A DNA stretch of 36,076 nt from positions 852,697 to 888,772 of the forward strand of contig WELB01000007.1 in NCBI GenBank assembly GCA_009602725.1. Direction: 5' to 3'. This DNA is from Spirogloea muscicola (lineage: Eukaryota; Streptophyta; Zygnematophyceae; Spirogloeales; Spirogloeaceae). Position numbers and translations under genes: made by a program. Below are positions 1 to 11,753 of this stretch, one piece after another (within the stretch, counting starts at the first letter, position 1; the number at the start of each line of letters is the position of its first letter). The notes under the pieces were generated by a model. That model had not been told where the DNA came from. It was given only the letters and a program-made list of their open reading frames with translations, and did not search any database.

Positions 1-430
1 CTGGCTTCCATGTCGCCGGGTCCCTCGCCCAAGTTTACCGGATGCGCCTGGCCGTCTCTTTGCAGCGGTCCCTAGCTTTTGCGGTCCACTTGCGCGCAGG
101 CCGCGCTCTGGCGGCGGCCTCCGGCTTCCGTCAGGGCGACGTCTTTCCGCCTGCTAGCTACTCAGACTTGCATCTGCTGACGAGAGGTTACTGAGAGTTC
201 GCTTACTGCTGTCTCAGTCCTTAGCACTCCGACTCCTTCAGACCTTGTCCATTCTTTTGGGCTGGCCTCTCCCAGCCACCAGTTAATCTGGCCGCGCTTG
301 CTCTTCTCACGGCCACCAGTCAATTTGGCCGCGCTTTCTTCTGCTCTTTTAGAAAGGCGCGACGTGTCGCGAATTAGAAAGTCTCTGTCGCGAATTAAAA
401 AGTCGCCCTCCACTGGAAGCGCTACAGAAA
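1..430 (+). repeat. Non-LTR-like repeat, copy A (5' truncated by the window edge)
   Basis: The plus strand reads through the end of a conserved frame (residues like RLAVSLQRS..., ending [10 protein letters not shown]-like and a stop near 191), then a non-coding tail. The same frame end recurs in at least five other places in the window. Bases 158-303 match 31433-31578 almost exactly (about 146 bp, a few substitutions), which is an inserted copy with a target-site duplication. The tail after 260 contains two diverged tandem units around 'ccaccagt.aat.tggccgcgct'. No intact protein is encoded. Assignment to a non-LTR family is inference from 5' truncation and the conserved 3' end. Confidence 0.7.
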
Positions 431-433
431 ATC

Positions 434-1378
434 TTATGTTGATTTAGTTCTTCTCAAGGGGCGGGGACAAGAAAAAAGTGGCTCTCTCAAAGGGGGCAAA
501 GGCTGTGAAATTAGATGAAATGTTGACGCGGCCAGCCCAAGAGAAAATTGACAAGGTCGAGTAAAAGAGAAGAAGCTCATCAAAGGGGGCACTTGGTTGT
601 GGAAAGAAAGACTCTTCCAGTTTTTTGGAAGAGTCTTTCTGTTGAGAGCGATGAGTTGAGAGCGATGGCTGTGATTGGCCAGCTCCGGAAAAGGGAATGA
701 ACAAAATTCGAAGGCGGCCAGCCCAAGAGGGGCGGGGGGCACGTGAATGGCCAGCCCAGAAGGAAAAAGGCTCTTCCAGAGCAAGATAGGGTGCACTCCC
801 ATTGGGGGCAAGGGCTGTGAAAAGAAAGAAGTGCGCGCCCATAGAGAAGAGGGGCTGGCAAAGCCAGCCCAAAAAAGAATGGACAATGTCGAGAGCCAAA
901 GAGAGGAGCCGGAAAAAGGACTACACTACAAAATACTGCAGAACACAGAAACGATGCATAGGGAAGCTCAGTACCCACGAGTGAGCAACATCAGGTCTGA
1001 GTAGCTCGCTGCAGGGAAAGAGGCACTCCGCCGAGACCCAGAGGCGGCGGCCATAGCACGGCCTGCTCGCGTGTGGACGGCGTGGGCTAGGGAGCGTGGA
1101 AGCGATACGGCCAGGCGCATGCGGAAGACTTGTGCGAGCGAACCGGCGGCGTTGAAGCCGGGCATCGCCCCTGGCAGACCCGGCCGCCAGTCAATGGCCT
1201 GGCGGGCAAGCCGCTGAATGAGATCCAGCCAGCGGCTGCCGAAAGCCCCGTGTACATCCATCGCCAGGGCCGCGAATTCACCCCCCACCGGGTGATCAGC
1301 ATATTTTCGCTCCTTGCCGGCTGGCCGACCGCGTGCCCTGCAAGCCAGCCCGAAAAGTAGAAGTAAGGCAACGGCCAA
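434..1378 (-). repeat. Non-LTR-like repeat, copy B (longest copy)
   Basis: On minus, an open frame from 1378 to 968 ends with a segment containing ALAMDVHGAFG, then RLAVSLPRSLAHAV, then SDLMLLTRGY and a stop. This resembles the tail found downstream of reverse transcriptase in some non-LTR retrotransposon ORFs (family resemblance from memory, not tested). The roughly 530-nt tail to 434 is built of modules with the palindrome-prone motif GGGCTGGC...GCCAGCCC, including a perfect one at 852-870 and a 15-bp perfect hairpin at 605-640. Copies A and B face each other tail to tail. The frame is only a C-terminal remnant. Confidence 0.65.
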
Positions 1379-1439
1379 GAAGAAACGGGCAAGGACTGAT
1401 GGGGCGGAGAAGCCCGCAGTTCCGCAAGTGCCACCCTAC

Positions 1440-1560
1440 ATGTGCCAGACGGCTTGCAGCTCGCGGACCATGTATCATCGCCGCCACCTTTGTCAACGCG
1501 ACGCTTTTCCGCCTTCTAGTCACTTCGATCTGCGTTTGTTGACTAGACATTATTGAGCGT
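1440..1560 (+). repeat. Non-LTR-like repeat, copy C (short fragment)
   Basis: The plus strand carries the same frame end (SHFDLRLLTRHY and a stop at about 1556), preceded by 'gacgcttttccgcc', which matches 'gacgtctttccgcc' of copy A. The segment upstream (1380-1440) looks like another fragment of the family on the other strand. It has no coding capacity of its own. Confidence 0.55.
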
Positions 1561-1599
1561 CCATGAGCAGAAGCCCCCACAGAGTAAGTTAGTGTTCTT

Positions 1600-2620
1600 G
1601 TGCCTTCTGGCATTTTGGGACCTATCCTCTGGGCTGCCTCTCACGGCCCTTCCCATGCTTTGCAAGAGCATTTCTTCTTCTTCCTCTCGCGCTTGTTCGC
1701 CCCGCCTCCAAAGAACCCAGGAGCGCTCATCCCCGTCGCTCCCCCCACCTTGTCCATTCTATTTGGCTCTGGCCAGGGGACCCACTTCCAGGAGCCTAGC
1801 TTCTCTGATCTGAGGTTGCTTAGCAGGGGTTACTGAGGATTACGTAGCTGCTTTGTTTCTTGTTGTGCTTGTTCTACTTAGCGCTTCCCCTGGCCCCCTT
1901 CTTGTACTCTGTTCCTTCTTTTTTGGGCTGGCTTTTCCAGCCCCTATCCTCAATGGGCGAGCCCTACCTTTTCAGGTCATACCCCCGTCGGATGAGCTTA
2001 CCTCTTTGACAGCATCGGCCCCTTCCGGAGAAGCTTTCTTCCATGCGCTTCCTGGTCTTGGTCACACTTCATAGGAGGAATACAATCTCTTCGAAAGGGC
2101 CGATGGCTGTCAATTGCCAGCTCAGAAAACAAAAGTGAGGTCCCAGGCTTACGCCCTTGCACATGGGCACCGATGCGCCCTTGCAGCTGCTTTTGGGGAT
2201 TGCATGGCCGACTCATACCCTGCTGCTGAAGAGTGGGACTTCCAGGTCCACTCTACTTTGGGCTGTCCTCTACCAGCCTTGCCCCCTTGGATAAAGCTTA
2301 GTTTAGTGCATTGCTGCCATCGCCACCTGTAGTGTAAGCTTCTTCTTTACAGGTTTTGCGGTTTCTGGCCACTTCGGACCTTGTTCTATCTCAATCTCTT
2401 ATTGAATCTGGCCAATTACAGCCATCGCCCTCGACTAGAAGAGTCTTTCTCTTGACTTATCACAGCCGTCCCTTCCTTCTTTCGGACGACTTTAGGTTTT
2501 CCACTACCCTTCTGCCAGTTTGTCCGATTCGGCTGCTATCTAGGGGTGATTCACAGGGTAGGAGGACGCTCACTCAAATCAGCCCCATCTATAGCCGCGG
2601 CTAGCCCTGCTGTCAAATAA
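1600..2620 (+). repeat. Non-LTR-like repeat, copy D with long modular tail
   Basis: The frame end SDLRLLSRGY and a stop at 1834-1836 is followed by a tail of about 780 nt. The tail starts 'ttacgtagctgctttgtttc', which matches the insertion at 24452-24648. Shared modules include 'cagcccctatcctcaatggg' (1938-1957, and again near 24556) and the 'gaagagtctttct' motif also seen in the 605-640 hairpin. The small open frames here look incidental. Confidence 0.6.
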
Positions 2621-2629
2621 GTTGTTGGT

Positions 2630-3690
2630 TTCTATCAGCCACTGTCCCCTTCGCAAGCGCTTCTGCATCTTCAGATCTACTGCGCCCCCTCTGAGGAGTT
2701 TCTTTGCCTACCTTGCCAACTGGTCCACCCCAATCACAGCCACCGTCCTTCTCGGGCGCTGTCACTTGCCAGGAGTAACTCTTGCATCTCTGTCCGGAAG
2801 AACGCCCACTTTATAAAGCGCTCGCTCCTTGCACTTCGGAGATCCTGGCGTCTAGATTGACCACTGACCACCCCAAGTAAACAGACTCGCTAGATGAGGC
2901 GCTTAAGCCTAAGTCTGTCTCAAAATTGGTGATTACATTGGTCGGCAGCGCAAGGTGACAGATCTGAAAGATGCATGCAATACATAAGAAGCAATACTTA
3001 AGAAGCAATTGTTGCCCTTCACAATCCAGACTGCTCAGAGTTTCACCCAGGATCAACATGACATAAAAACGCCTGCTGTAGCCTCTCCAAGTCATGGCTG
3101 CACACTGCCCTGTTGTCAGTGAGAATCTTAGGACCCTCCTCACTCGCAGTCATTAGCGGCACAGTAAGCTACTTTCTTGCTTCAGATGGCAACATCCCTT
3201 AAGAATCACTGTGTTTGCTGCCACATCGCTCTTCTTCCAGGTTGTACGCACCTTGTCCAGCATGAGCAGGATGGACGCGGCCAGAGGCACTGGTCTGCCA
3301 AGGCTATCTACTCATCGATTGGAAAGCATCGTTCCCAAAACGCAGATGCTGTGTAGGCGTCTTACGTCTGTACAAGCTAGCCAGAAGTAGCTGTGCTAGG
3401 CTAGCCCAGAAAGGTTTACATGCCGAAGGTCACAGAAAAGAAGAGATCGTGGACTATTGTCTCGATCTAGCATAAGTTTTATTCCATGGCACTGGAACTC
3501 AACCCCAAATCCTCAAACGTATGCATGTGTTTCAAGACAGGATCATGACTTGACCTGTCAAATGTTCTACTATCCTTCAGCATGGTCCTGTCACAGAGCG
3601 AATGTTGCTAGCACTCTCCGACCTTACTAAAGCAGGAGACCTTTTATGATTCAAGGTAGTCCGCAAGGCAAATATGTGTCAATCATTTGA
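2630..3690. other. Non-genic stretch, nothing recognised
   Basis: This stretch lies between repeat copies D and E. The open frames are short; the longest, on minus at 2811-3143, has no motif I recognise. No repeat-family modules are evident after about 2800. I see no gene, RNA gene or regulatory element here. Confidence 0.5.
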
Positions 3691-3699
3691 GCTGGCCAG

Positions 3700-4345
3700 T
3701 CATGGCAGCGCCTCACCATAAGCGTGCAGGGAGGTCCCCACATGGACAAGGTTTCTTAAGGAAGAAGGCGCGCGGTGCGCATGCACTGAGAGGAAAACAC
3801 AGCTCTTCCACTTTACAGCAGTAGCCGGAGAGGCCAGCCCAAAGGAATGTACAGTCTCTGAGGGGCGGAAGGCGCAAAACAGGGAGGCCGAACAGCCAGT
3901 AACTTGTGTGTAGGAAAAACAAATAAAAAAATAACAGGACCCGAGGTAACAATGGGACCCATACAACCGAATGGGGACTAGTACCCACGAGTGAGAAAAC
4001 AGATCTTCCAGTGGTTGGCAATGGCTGTGGGAGGCCAGCCCATAGGGGCGTACAAGGTCAGAAAGGGCCAGATGGTGCAAAAAGCAGGATACTGTCTTCA
4101 AGCCGTCGGGCTCTCAATAATTATAATAATAAAAAGCCGTTAAGTCAGCAAGTGCAAGTCAGAACTGGAATGACCAGAGGGCGGAAAAGCGTCGCCCTGA
4201 CGGTACTCGGAGGCAGCAGCCAAGGTGCGGCCTGCACGCAAGCCTGGACGGCAAATGCTCAAGGACCGTGTCAACGAGATTGCAAAGGCGCATCCTGGTA
4301 CACCAGATCAAGCAACCCGGCGGCATTGAAGCCGTACTGCACGCT
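3700..4345 (-). repeat. Non-LTR-like repeat, copy E
   Basis: On minus, the conserved coding end runs from about 4345 to 4130 (including 'gtcagggcgacgcttttccg' and a SSDLHLLT end followed by a stop), and the module tail reaches about 3700. Landmarks are the ggccagccca modules at 3830-3842 and 4031-4041 and 'gcggtgcgcatg' at 3772, which recurs near 31838. The reading frame is broken. Confidence 0.6.
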
Positions 4346-4744
4346 CTGACGAGTGAGCACGCACTTATCTGCCAGACTTATTCGGGCCGCCGGTGCACCA
4401 CCCTGCAAGCCAGTGGCCTGGCTTAGTGCGCGATTAGGTGTTCAGCATCTCCCATGCTTCCACAATGACAACTCACTCTCTAAGTGACAGATGAGGAGTG
4501 TGTGCGATGCACAGCGAGCTGCTTGCCATGGCCATCGAGCATGCGTGGGCTCGCAGGGAACACGAGCATGAGCCCGGAGAGTCGAGGTTGGAGCAAGGAG
4601 CTGTAATTCTGTGCAAGTGAAGTCCAGGATTGAGCTGGCCACGCAACTGCGGCACCTCTGCTCGCGACCGCAGACTCTGACAGACGGGTCCAGCGACGTG
4701 CGCGGCAATGAGGAGTGACGGCCTTGCGGCTCGGGAGCGGCGCC

Positions 4745-7700
4745 ATGACTGGAGTGCGCACCAGTTCGCATCCGCACACGCTCGTAGGGACACTTGTAGC
4801 TGTCAGCCCGCTCCTGCGACTCACCGATGGTGGTGCAGCCCATGTCGAGTGCGACATTGTCATGGTGGAGATGCGGCCGTGCCGTCCATCGAGGAGCAGC
4901 AGGCAGGAACTTAGAGAAGCGGCGCTCCAGCGGTGCGGTGCCTCACCAGCAACTAGGGAGGCCGCTGAGTCGGAGGTGGTGGGGCCAGAATGTGCAGCTC
5001 TGGTAAGCAGGCCAACATTCCTGATCGCCCGGGATGGCGTGGCACGTGGGCTGTGGCCGGCTCTGTCGGCGTCGCTTAGCAAGCGCGTCGTCGTTTCGGG
5101 CCTCCTGCGCAAGGCCCTGCTGGCAGGACAAACACCGCAGCGGCCGCGCGTCGTGTTCCTGGCCACAGCCGCCACAGCAGTTGCCTTGCTCGAGAGGTCG
5201 AAGGCCGCTCTCGAAGAGCCTCAAAGGAGGCCCGACGATGCAGCTGCCAAGAGCGAGCGCTTGGCAAGTGTCACTGGGCGAAAATTCTGCGAGCACGCCA
5301 GCAGCGGGACAGTCAGCTACGTGGGCACAGTGACCGGGGTCGTCCTCGATGGCGCGCAGCTGGAGCTGGACGGCTGCGCCCGGCTCATCCTGACACACAC
5401 GCCGAGCTGGCCATTGGGCGGCATCTGCCTCGGCTCCCTGGTGTGAACCTGCGTGCACATCTGACTCGCATGGCTCAGGCTTCTGACGCGAGCCAGCTTT
5501 GCCACAGGAAGTTACCTCGGCATTTATCACAACTGCTTCAAAGAGCCTGCCCGTTGCATGCATTATTGGCGTACAGGTGTTGCTGAGGCATGTCCACTTC
5601 CATAGACTGCGGGGAACTCAACGAGTGCGCCTGGTTTTCGGGGCATGCATCTATTCTCATATATCTGTGGTGGGGACAGCACCAATGTATAATTCATTGA
5701 CGTAAGCCTCTATGCACCTTGTTCACCTGAACATCGAGCTAGATTTCCATCGTCCTTGCATCCACTTGTGACTACGTTGTGATCCGTCTGTCTCTCTGCT
5801 GCTTGACCATCAGAATGTGAAAATTTTACACGACCCTACCGTCAGATTGTGTTAGCTTCTTGAGCTTATCAGAGATGAAGACTCTTCCAGTAGAGGGCTT
5901 ATCAGCTCTCTCTGCCATTCTCAATGTGCAGTAAAGTCGACCCTCTGCCCCCTTGCAGCTTGCTGCGAGCACATCTGGATCGGTTGCCCTTCATCTTGGC
6001 CTTCACGTATGCTCCAAGCATGCATAAAGGCTCATTGCTTGTGCACTGCTTTACAAAGACTTGATTCCATTGCCGCTACTTGTCTAAGCAGAACCTCACA
6101 GTCTGGAACTGCTCCATGCTTTGTATTACTAAGATAAGATAAGATACTAAGAACTGATGTTACATTCTTAAGAACCCAAATCCTTGTTTGAGCTTAAGAG
6201 CGGAAGGTCAGGCTATCTGGGCCTAATTCGTAGCCTTCAACTAAGCCTTCCACTGTAATCATGTAATAACTGCACAGTGCATGCATACACCTTTGAACAT
6301 GCAGTTACCAGTACCTTTGCCTCTTGCTTGCAAGTAACCTACAAATACTGAAGTCGGTGTATTTGCCATCAGGCTCATGGAGGTGTTGCAAGCCTTCCAT
6401 GTCAAATTTCCTGGCTGCTTCAGCAATCAGCAACTTTTGGGGAAATGCGCAAAGGTGAACTTTCATATGAGATCATGCATGGACTGAGTGGAAGGCACAA
6501 GAGACGCTTCTTCTACTTCATTTAATTTGATCGCAACGGCCTTGCTCAACCTTGGTGCATCAAGCAATAGGTATTCTATTAGATATGGCAGAATGCAAGG
6601 GCAGGCACTGTGCAGCCATTAAACCCTCTATGTTGACCTGGCTGATTACAGCCTCACGCATGCAAGGAGAAAGGACTAGCTTTCACCATTGTACGTGATG
6701 GCAAATCGCCTCTTCAATATCTGCAAAGAGTAAGCTTAATAAGCATCAGCATGCTACAGCTTGTAGTGCTGTACCAGTATGCATACAACACTGTTCACAT
6801 GAGATCCTTCTGCCTATGTCTGGCATGGGCTTTGAAGCGGTGATCATCCGGATCATCCTCTAAAGTGGTGATGGCCTTCCCATGGCAGGATGTCTTTGAA
6901 GAGTTCTTGGAGCACTCTTTGTATTGCCAACTCGGAAGCCCGATTGAGCAGCGGTCCTCCATCCAAATACAGGTGCTACACTTTCCCAAGTGTCTGCATT
7001 GCCATCAGTCATGTACGATCGACTGGAAATGTAAGCAGACTTGACGAGCTGAAATAGCAGCTGGAGATGTCTTCCCGGTGTCAGAGCAGCTTGCATGTAC
7101 TTTTTAGGAATGTAGCACGCTTACTTGACAACCTAAAACAGTTGCTAGCTGCTGTGGCCAGCAGGTTCTCACAGTAGCAGAGCTCCTACAAGCGGCTGCA
7201 TTGTTAAGTAGGACAGCCCTTGAGGCACATTCGTCCAAGGGCCAGCTGCGTGTGAAGCATGGTAACTTGGAGAACCAAGTGGTCACCAGGAAGTCAGGCA
7301 AGGAGCTTGGCGTTGTCCTCCTCGCTACACTGCAGGTAGCACGCGGCCAATCTAAGTGGTCCTGCTTTCTTGATTGATTCGCGGACAATATTAAGGGAGC
7401 TGATGTGTTGCAGCCTCATCTAGACATCTAAATTAAAGAAGCTCTGTACTTGCTGTACAGGTCTCCCCAAGAACGGGAAGCCTAGAGCTCGCTGATGCCA
7501 CTGGTGCTCTGGGAGTGGTTATTGACGGTCACACACAGAAGAGTCAACTGAATTGCATCTACAAGGTCTGCCATATCCCGTTGCTAATATATGTGTCGCA
7601 GGATTGACTACAATAAATGCAGCACGTTTTGATGTCGCAAGGTGCTGTAGATGGTCATATCAAGGCTTCCAGAAGTATGTGCTCCTCAGCAGCGTCAACC

Positions 7701-10700
7701 AGTCTAGGCTGCATCGCTCTTTCTTGATGCTTTCCTCAGTACAGCTCAAGTTGTCCCTTCGTTACTGTAGCAGGCAGCACATGTATGCTGTTAATTGGAG
7801 AATGACAATTTGAAACAGTGCTGCTTATCTTAAGGTCCCTGTGGCAGGTGACAGACTTCGACTTGGTCATCCATAGTCGACCTTCAGTAGTGCCTCTGAG
7901 GGAGTGCATTAATGGGCAGAGTGACTTGCCTTGGGCTCAAGCATTCCAACAGCGCACTACTGCTGGCATGCAGCGCTGGGATCCTAGCCAGGCAGAGTGC
8001 TTCGTCGTCTTCCGCCTTCAGGATGCTGCCTTTGTTCGCGCATTGCGCAGCTCAGCATCCCACACCCTATTCACTGGGTCGTCATGGGCTTGGGCCTTGC
8101 GCAGTGGTGACTTGAAGGTTATCATGGTTATCCAAAAACACTCTTTGGCAAAGCATGTGAGTGTCATGGACCTCATACATCAATTTGTGGTGACATGCTT
8201 CGGAGAGTTTCTGGTCAAAAAGCACGTGTGCTATGGGCTTGACGACATAGATCAGCAAGCATTGGAGATTTGTACGTATAGATAGTAGTCTTGCCATATT
8301 GAAATATTTATTTGCGCGATCAACAAGATAGCGCGATAATGTGCTCGCAGCTGTTGTGTGTGCTTGTAAGGTGTGTCCGCTTACTCGTGATGGCAACGCA
8401 TGTGCTCCACAGAAGGCTAGGCGGTCCTCTTCTGCAGCTTCCTGCCAGAACAGTGTTGGCTTCGAAGCCAAGGCAGTGCTGCTTCCTTACAAAATACTTG
8501 ACAATGATTCTATTGATCCTCTGAGTGGACATTCAAGCCAATGTCGTGTTGTACTTCACAAGTCTCAACAAGGCAGGCACACACAAGCACAGTCCAAAGA
8601 AGCTGCAGGAAGTCTGCAGGATATCAAATGCTACATCCAAGTTGACGAGGTCAAGCAGAGGCAAGCGGCACTGGAAGGCCACTTTCAGCAGATTCTCCTC
8701 AGCTTCTCATTGACGTCTCTCGAGAACCACTCTGTAAGTGGCACTAGGCAGCTGGATGCGTCGCAGCTTTTGGCCAATGTTGAGGTGCTAGAGAAGCCCT
8801 CTACTTGAAAGTCGGTGATTCATGTCATCAAATTCGTCTATTGAAATACATGACCTCATTGACCTGTGCCATATGGTTGTCTCTGGTTAACCTCCAGACG
8901 TTGCATGTTGGTCGGTGCTACTTGACCACGTGGCCAGAGCCAAAGCCAGTGGGTGCCCATGAGGCCTTCCTCAAGGCCATGAAGAAGGCACAAGGTGGTC
9001 AACTTGAGCCTGAGCGTTGTGGTTCTCCGATCACTCTAAGAGATCCTCATCTCTGGAGTGTAAGCTTTACTGCTCAAAGAAAAGAAGAGAATCAGGACAA
9101 GTTGGATGCCTGCTGCCAAAACAGGGCCTCAAAGCAGGACCAGAGACAAGAAGAATGTGCCAGCAGTCTCCGTGCAGACAAGGACGATGTCGAGATTGCG
9201 TTGACAGCCACTGCAGCTAGACTGCACGAGGAGCTTGTCCGAAGCCTCGCAGAGTGGCACCCTCAGCCAATCTTGCAGATACGTCAGCTCCTTAGAGATG
9301 AGTCTGGTGAAGCATGCAGGGAGCCCACTATGCTGCCAAAGCCCAGTACTCCAAGCATGAAAGTGGTGATCACGGAATGTAGGTCATCACATTGTCAGCA
9401 GACATGGGGAGCAGATCAGAGGACAGTGACCTTTGACGGCAACGTAGCAGCAATGACAACATCTCTTGACCAGCCTCTGACCGAGGTCCTTGAAGTCAGA
9501 GATCCTGATCAGTCTACCCTGGTGAGTGTGATCCTAAGGCCAGAACATGTGTGCGCGTCATTCCCAGACCAGGGCTCAATAGTAATGGCCTTGTGCTGCT
9601 GCTTCTGTCGCTTGTCATGTTGATACTGCCAGGGCTACGCTGGCGCAGCTCTGCAGTCAACATGAGCTCGCTATGGATATAAGTTAACTTCATAGGAACA
9701 TGACTACTTGAGGGACTGCCTCAACCCCGCATGCAACAGATGAAGCTTGACATGTATGGTCCTCAATCTGCAGTTTCCTGTTTATGTGGACTTCCATAGC
9801 CATTGTAGGCCTGTTGGCCTTGGACCAGGCATGCGAGTAAGGTTCTCCCACTTCCAATTGGGCAGGTGATGCGGACTTTCTTGTCGTTGTAGCAGACTAG
9901 TGGTTGCGAGTTTGCCTCAATCAGGTGATGCCGGTACTTCTGTCACAGAGGGTGGTTGGCTTGCGTGCCCCTATCTTGAATACAAACAGCTATAGATAGC
10001 TCGGAGCCAGATCTGCAGGACATTGCCGACACTTCAATACAGAAGCCAGATAGAACAGCTTAAGCACTGCTTCTTTCGGAGCCCATATTAAGTTCCTATT
10101 ACCTCGTTGTTCCACAGAGTGAGTTGATGCTTTTGATACATGTAAGATGCATATTACATCATGCAATTTCCATCTCCAGCTTACATTGCCATTTTCTACC
10201 ATGGTGCCAACTGCAGGAGGTATGGTGGCACCTTGTATGCCACACAGATTGGCAGCAGCCTGATCACTGTCATCAGTGCAGCAGATTGTTTACTGCAACA
10301 GTCAGAGACATGCCAAGATGCCACCGACGGCAACATAGATCTTCCAACAAGAGCTCTTCTGCTCCAAGAGCTAGCACACGAGAGTCCTTCTGACTCACAA
10401 GTTGCGCTGTACAGCATATGCTGCAGGGTGAGTTGTTGACCTTTCCCTTGCCTTCTATGCTCCATGGAACTTCTGGCCGTGGACTGCAAAACCCAGTGCA
10501 GATTTGGAGAAGGTAGTTTCAGCTTGTAAGAACCTTGTGCACTTCCGGGTTCCTGTCTGTCTGAACAGGTAGTAGCCGTGAGACACGTTATTTTCGGCTT
10601 CATGTGTGAAACCTGCTGTGCAAGAGATAGAAGGACATGGAAAAGTGGAGGTTGTAGATCTTGCTGCACTTCAGATGATCTCAAGATGCAGCTGGTCATT

Positions 10701-11753
10701 GAAGAGCTTGAAGTTGCAGTTGGTAAGAACAATGTCTACGGAATCTGCTGTTTGGAGGGAGAGCACGACTTGCCATAGAATGTCGATTGTTGGTTCACTG
10801 CATTCTTGCTGCAGTGTAGTAGGGTCTTGACTACATCCCTCGTGTGTACGCTGCAGAGGACCACACTGGCCAAGCTCTGTGCAGAGCGGCTGGCTTGCCT
10901 GCTGGCGAGCTCCTGGGACTACCTGAACGTGCACCTCGTACAAGGCCTCGTGAGTCTGCACAACAATCTGGCATTGCAACAAGGGAGACGTACATGACTG
11001 AGCTGCTTGCTCTTCCAAGGAGGCACGGCAGGGTGGTTGCGCAGCGAGGGGGACCGGCTCTCCCTGCTGGCGGCGAGCTGGGCGCGGTGATGCCGACGGC
11101 AGTCTCGTCCAGCTTGCAGCAAGCGCTTGGTGGGCGAGACCGGGAGGTAGTGGAGGAGCTCTTCCTGCGGGCCTCAGTGCAGAAGCCGAAGGTGTGCAAG
11201 GGCTCTATGCATCACAGCTTTCGGACTTGCAATTCCTTTTCTGGGAGTGTCAGCTGTCCAGTGCATGAAGTAGCATCGCAGAACAAGCCAAGCTTTAGCA
11301 ATGTTCTCCCTGCTGTCTCAAGGCATATGGCTTGCTTCCTTAGCAGTACCGCTGCTCTGCATGCTACTTCAGTTGTTGTACGGGTTCAGAGAAGCATGTC
11401 ATACGTGCACAAGAATGTCGATCACAGGCAGGTCACCGTAGCAGAACACGATCTGCACAGATCTATCCGCCTGCAACATTGGGAGTAGGGTTTTCGGCGC
11501 TGGTTGACAATCTCCGCTGCGGTTGCAGGTCCTGGTTTGCCATCGGAGTTGGCAATCCCAACACCAGCCACGTGCTCAATTGCACAGCACAGATACCATT
11601 GACGCCAGCCAGACTCTGGGCTGTACTGCAGCTCCTCAGCTGTCGCTTGTGGCGATAAAGGTCAGCAGGACCGAGGCAAGTGCACGTCTCTTGTGCCAGG
11701 AATTAGAGGCTGCAATCTCTGCAGACCCTATTCTTCCGGCAGTAGTCAGCTAA
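4745..11753 (+). CDS. CTC1: CST telomere complex subunit CTC1 (15 exons; 5' end uncertain)
   Basis: CTC1 is the large subunit of the CST (CTC1-STN1-TEN1) complex, which binds single-stranded telomeric DNA and recruits DNA polymerase alpha-primase. Exons by eye: 4745-5440, 5577-5701, 5932-6006, 6373-6454, 6889-7030, 7142-7335, 7461-7565, 7848-8156, 8449-8733, 8898-9521, 9774-9865, 10217-10427, 10569-10722, 10857-11191, 11529-11753. All junctions keep phase and give 1,217 codons, a usual family length. Visible OB-fold landmarks are SYVGTVTGV near residue 191, SPRTGSLELADATG near 440, a CxxC...CxxC zinc-ribbon-like motif near 993-1012, then EDHTGQALC and a final LSLVAIKVSR block. Sequence similarity to CTC1 is weak in places, so single small exons could be wrong. 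Exon 10 has an internal GTAAGC and may hide an intron. The first exon opens at 4712 after a stop; the ATG at 4745 has a good context, but family members carry about 100 more N-terminal residues, so an upstream exon is likely. Confidence 0.8.

Noticed and set aside
605-640. Intrinsic terminator
   Set aside because: The hairpin is perfect but lies in repeat DNA of a eukaryote; the same motif recurs without the pairing elsewhere.
434-899. Overlapping 130-150-codon frames in the repeat tail
   Set aside because: They follow the palindromic tail modules in several frames at once and are not conserved between copies, unlike the upstream SDLxLLTRGY frame.
4480-5563. Long minus-strand frames (231 and 206 codons)
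   Set aside because: They are antisense shadows of the GC-rich first CTC1 exon; the plus frame has OB-fold motifs and a supported splice to 5577, while the minus frames show no motif.
10196-10732. 178-codon minus-strand frame
   Set aside because: Lies opposite three CTC1 exons and their introns; no motif of its own.
10945-10985. GTGAGT in CTC1 exon 14 as a splice donor
   Set aside because: The nearest fitting acceptor would give an intron of about 35 nt; read-through keeps phase and the downstream ELLALPRRHGRVV block.
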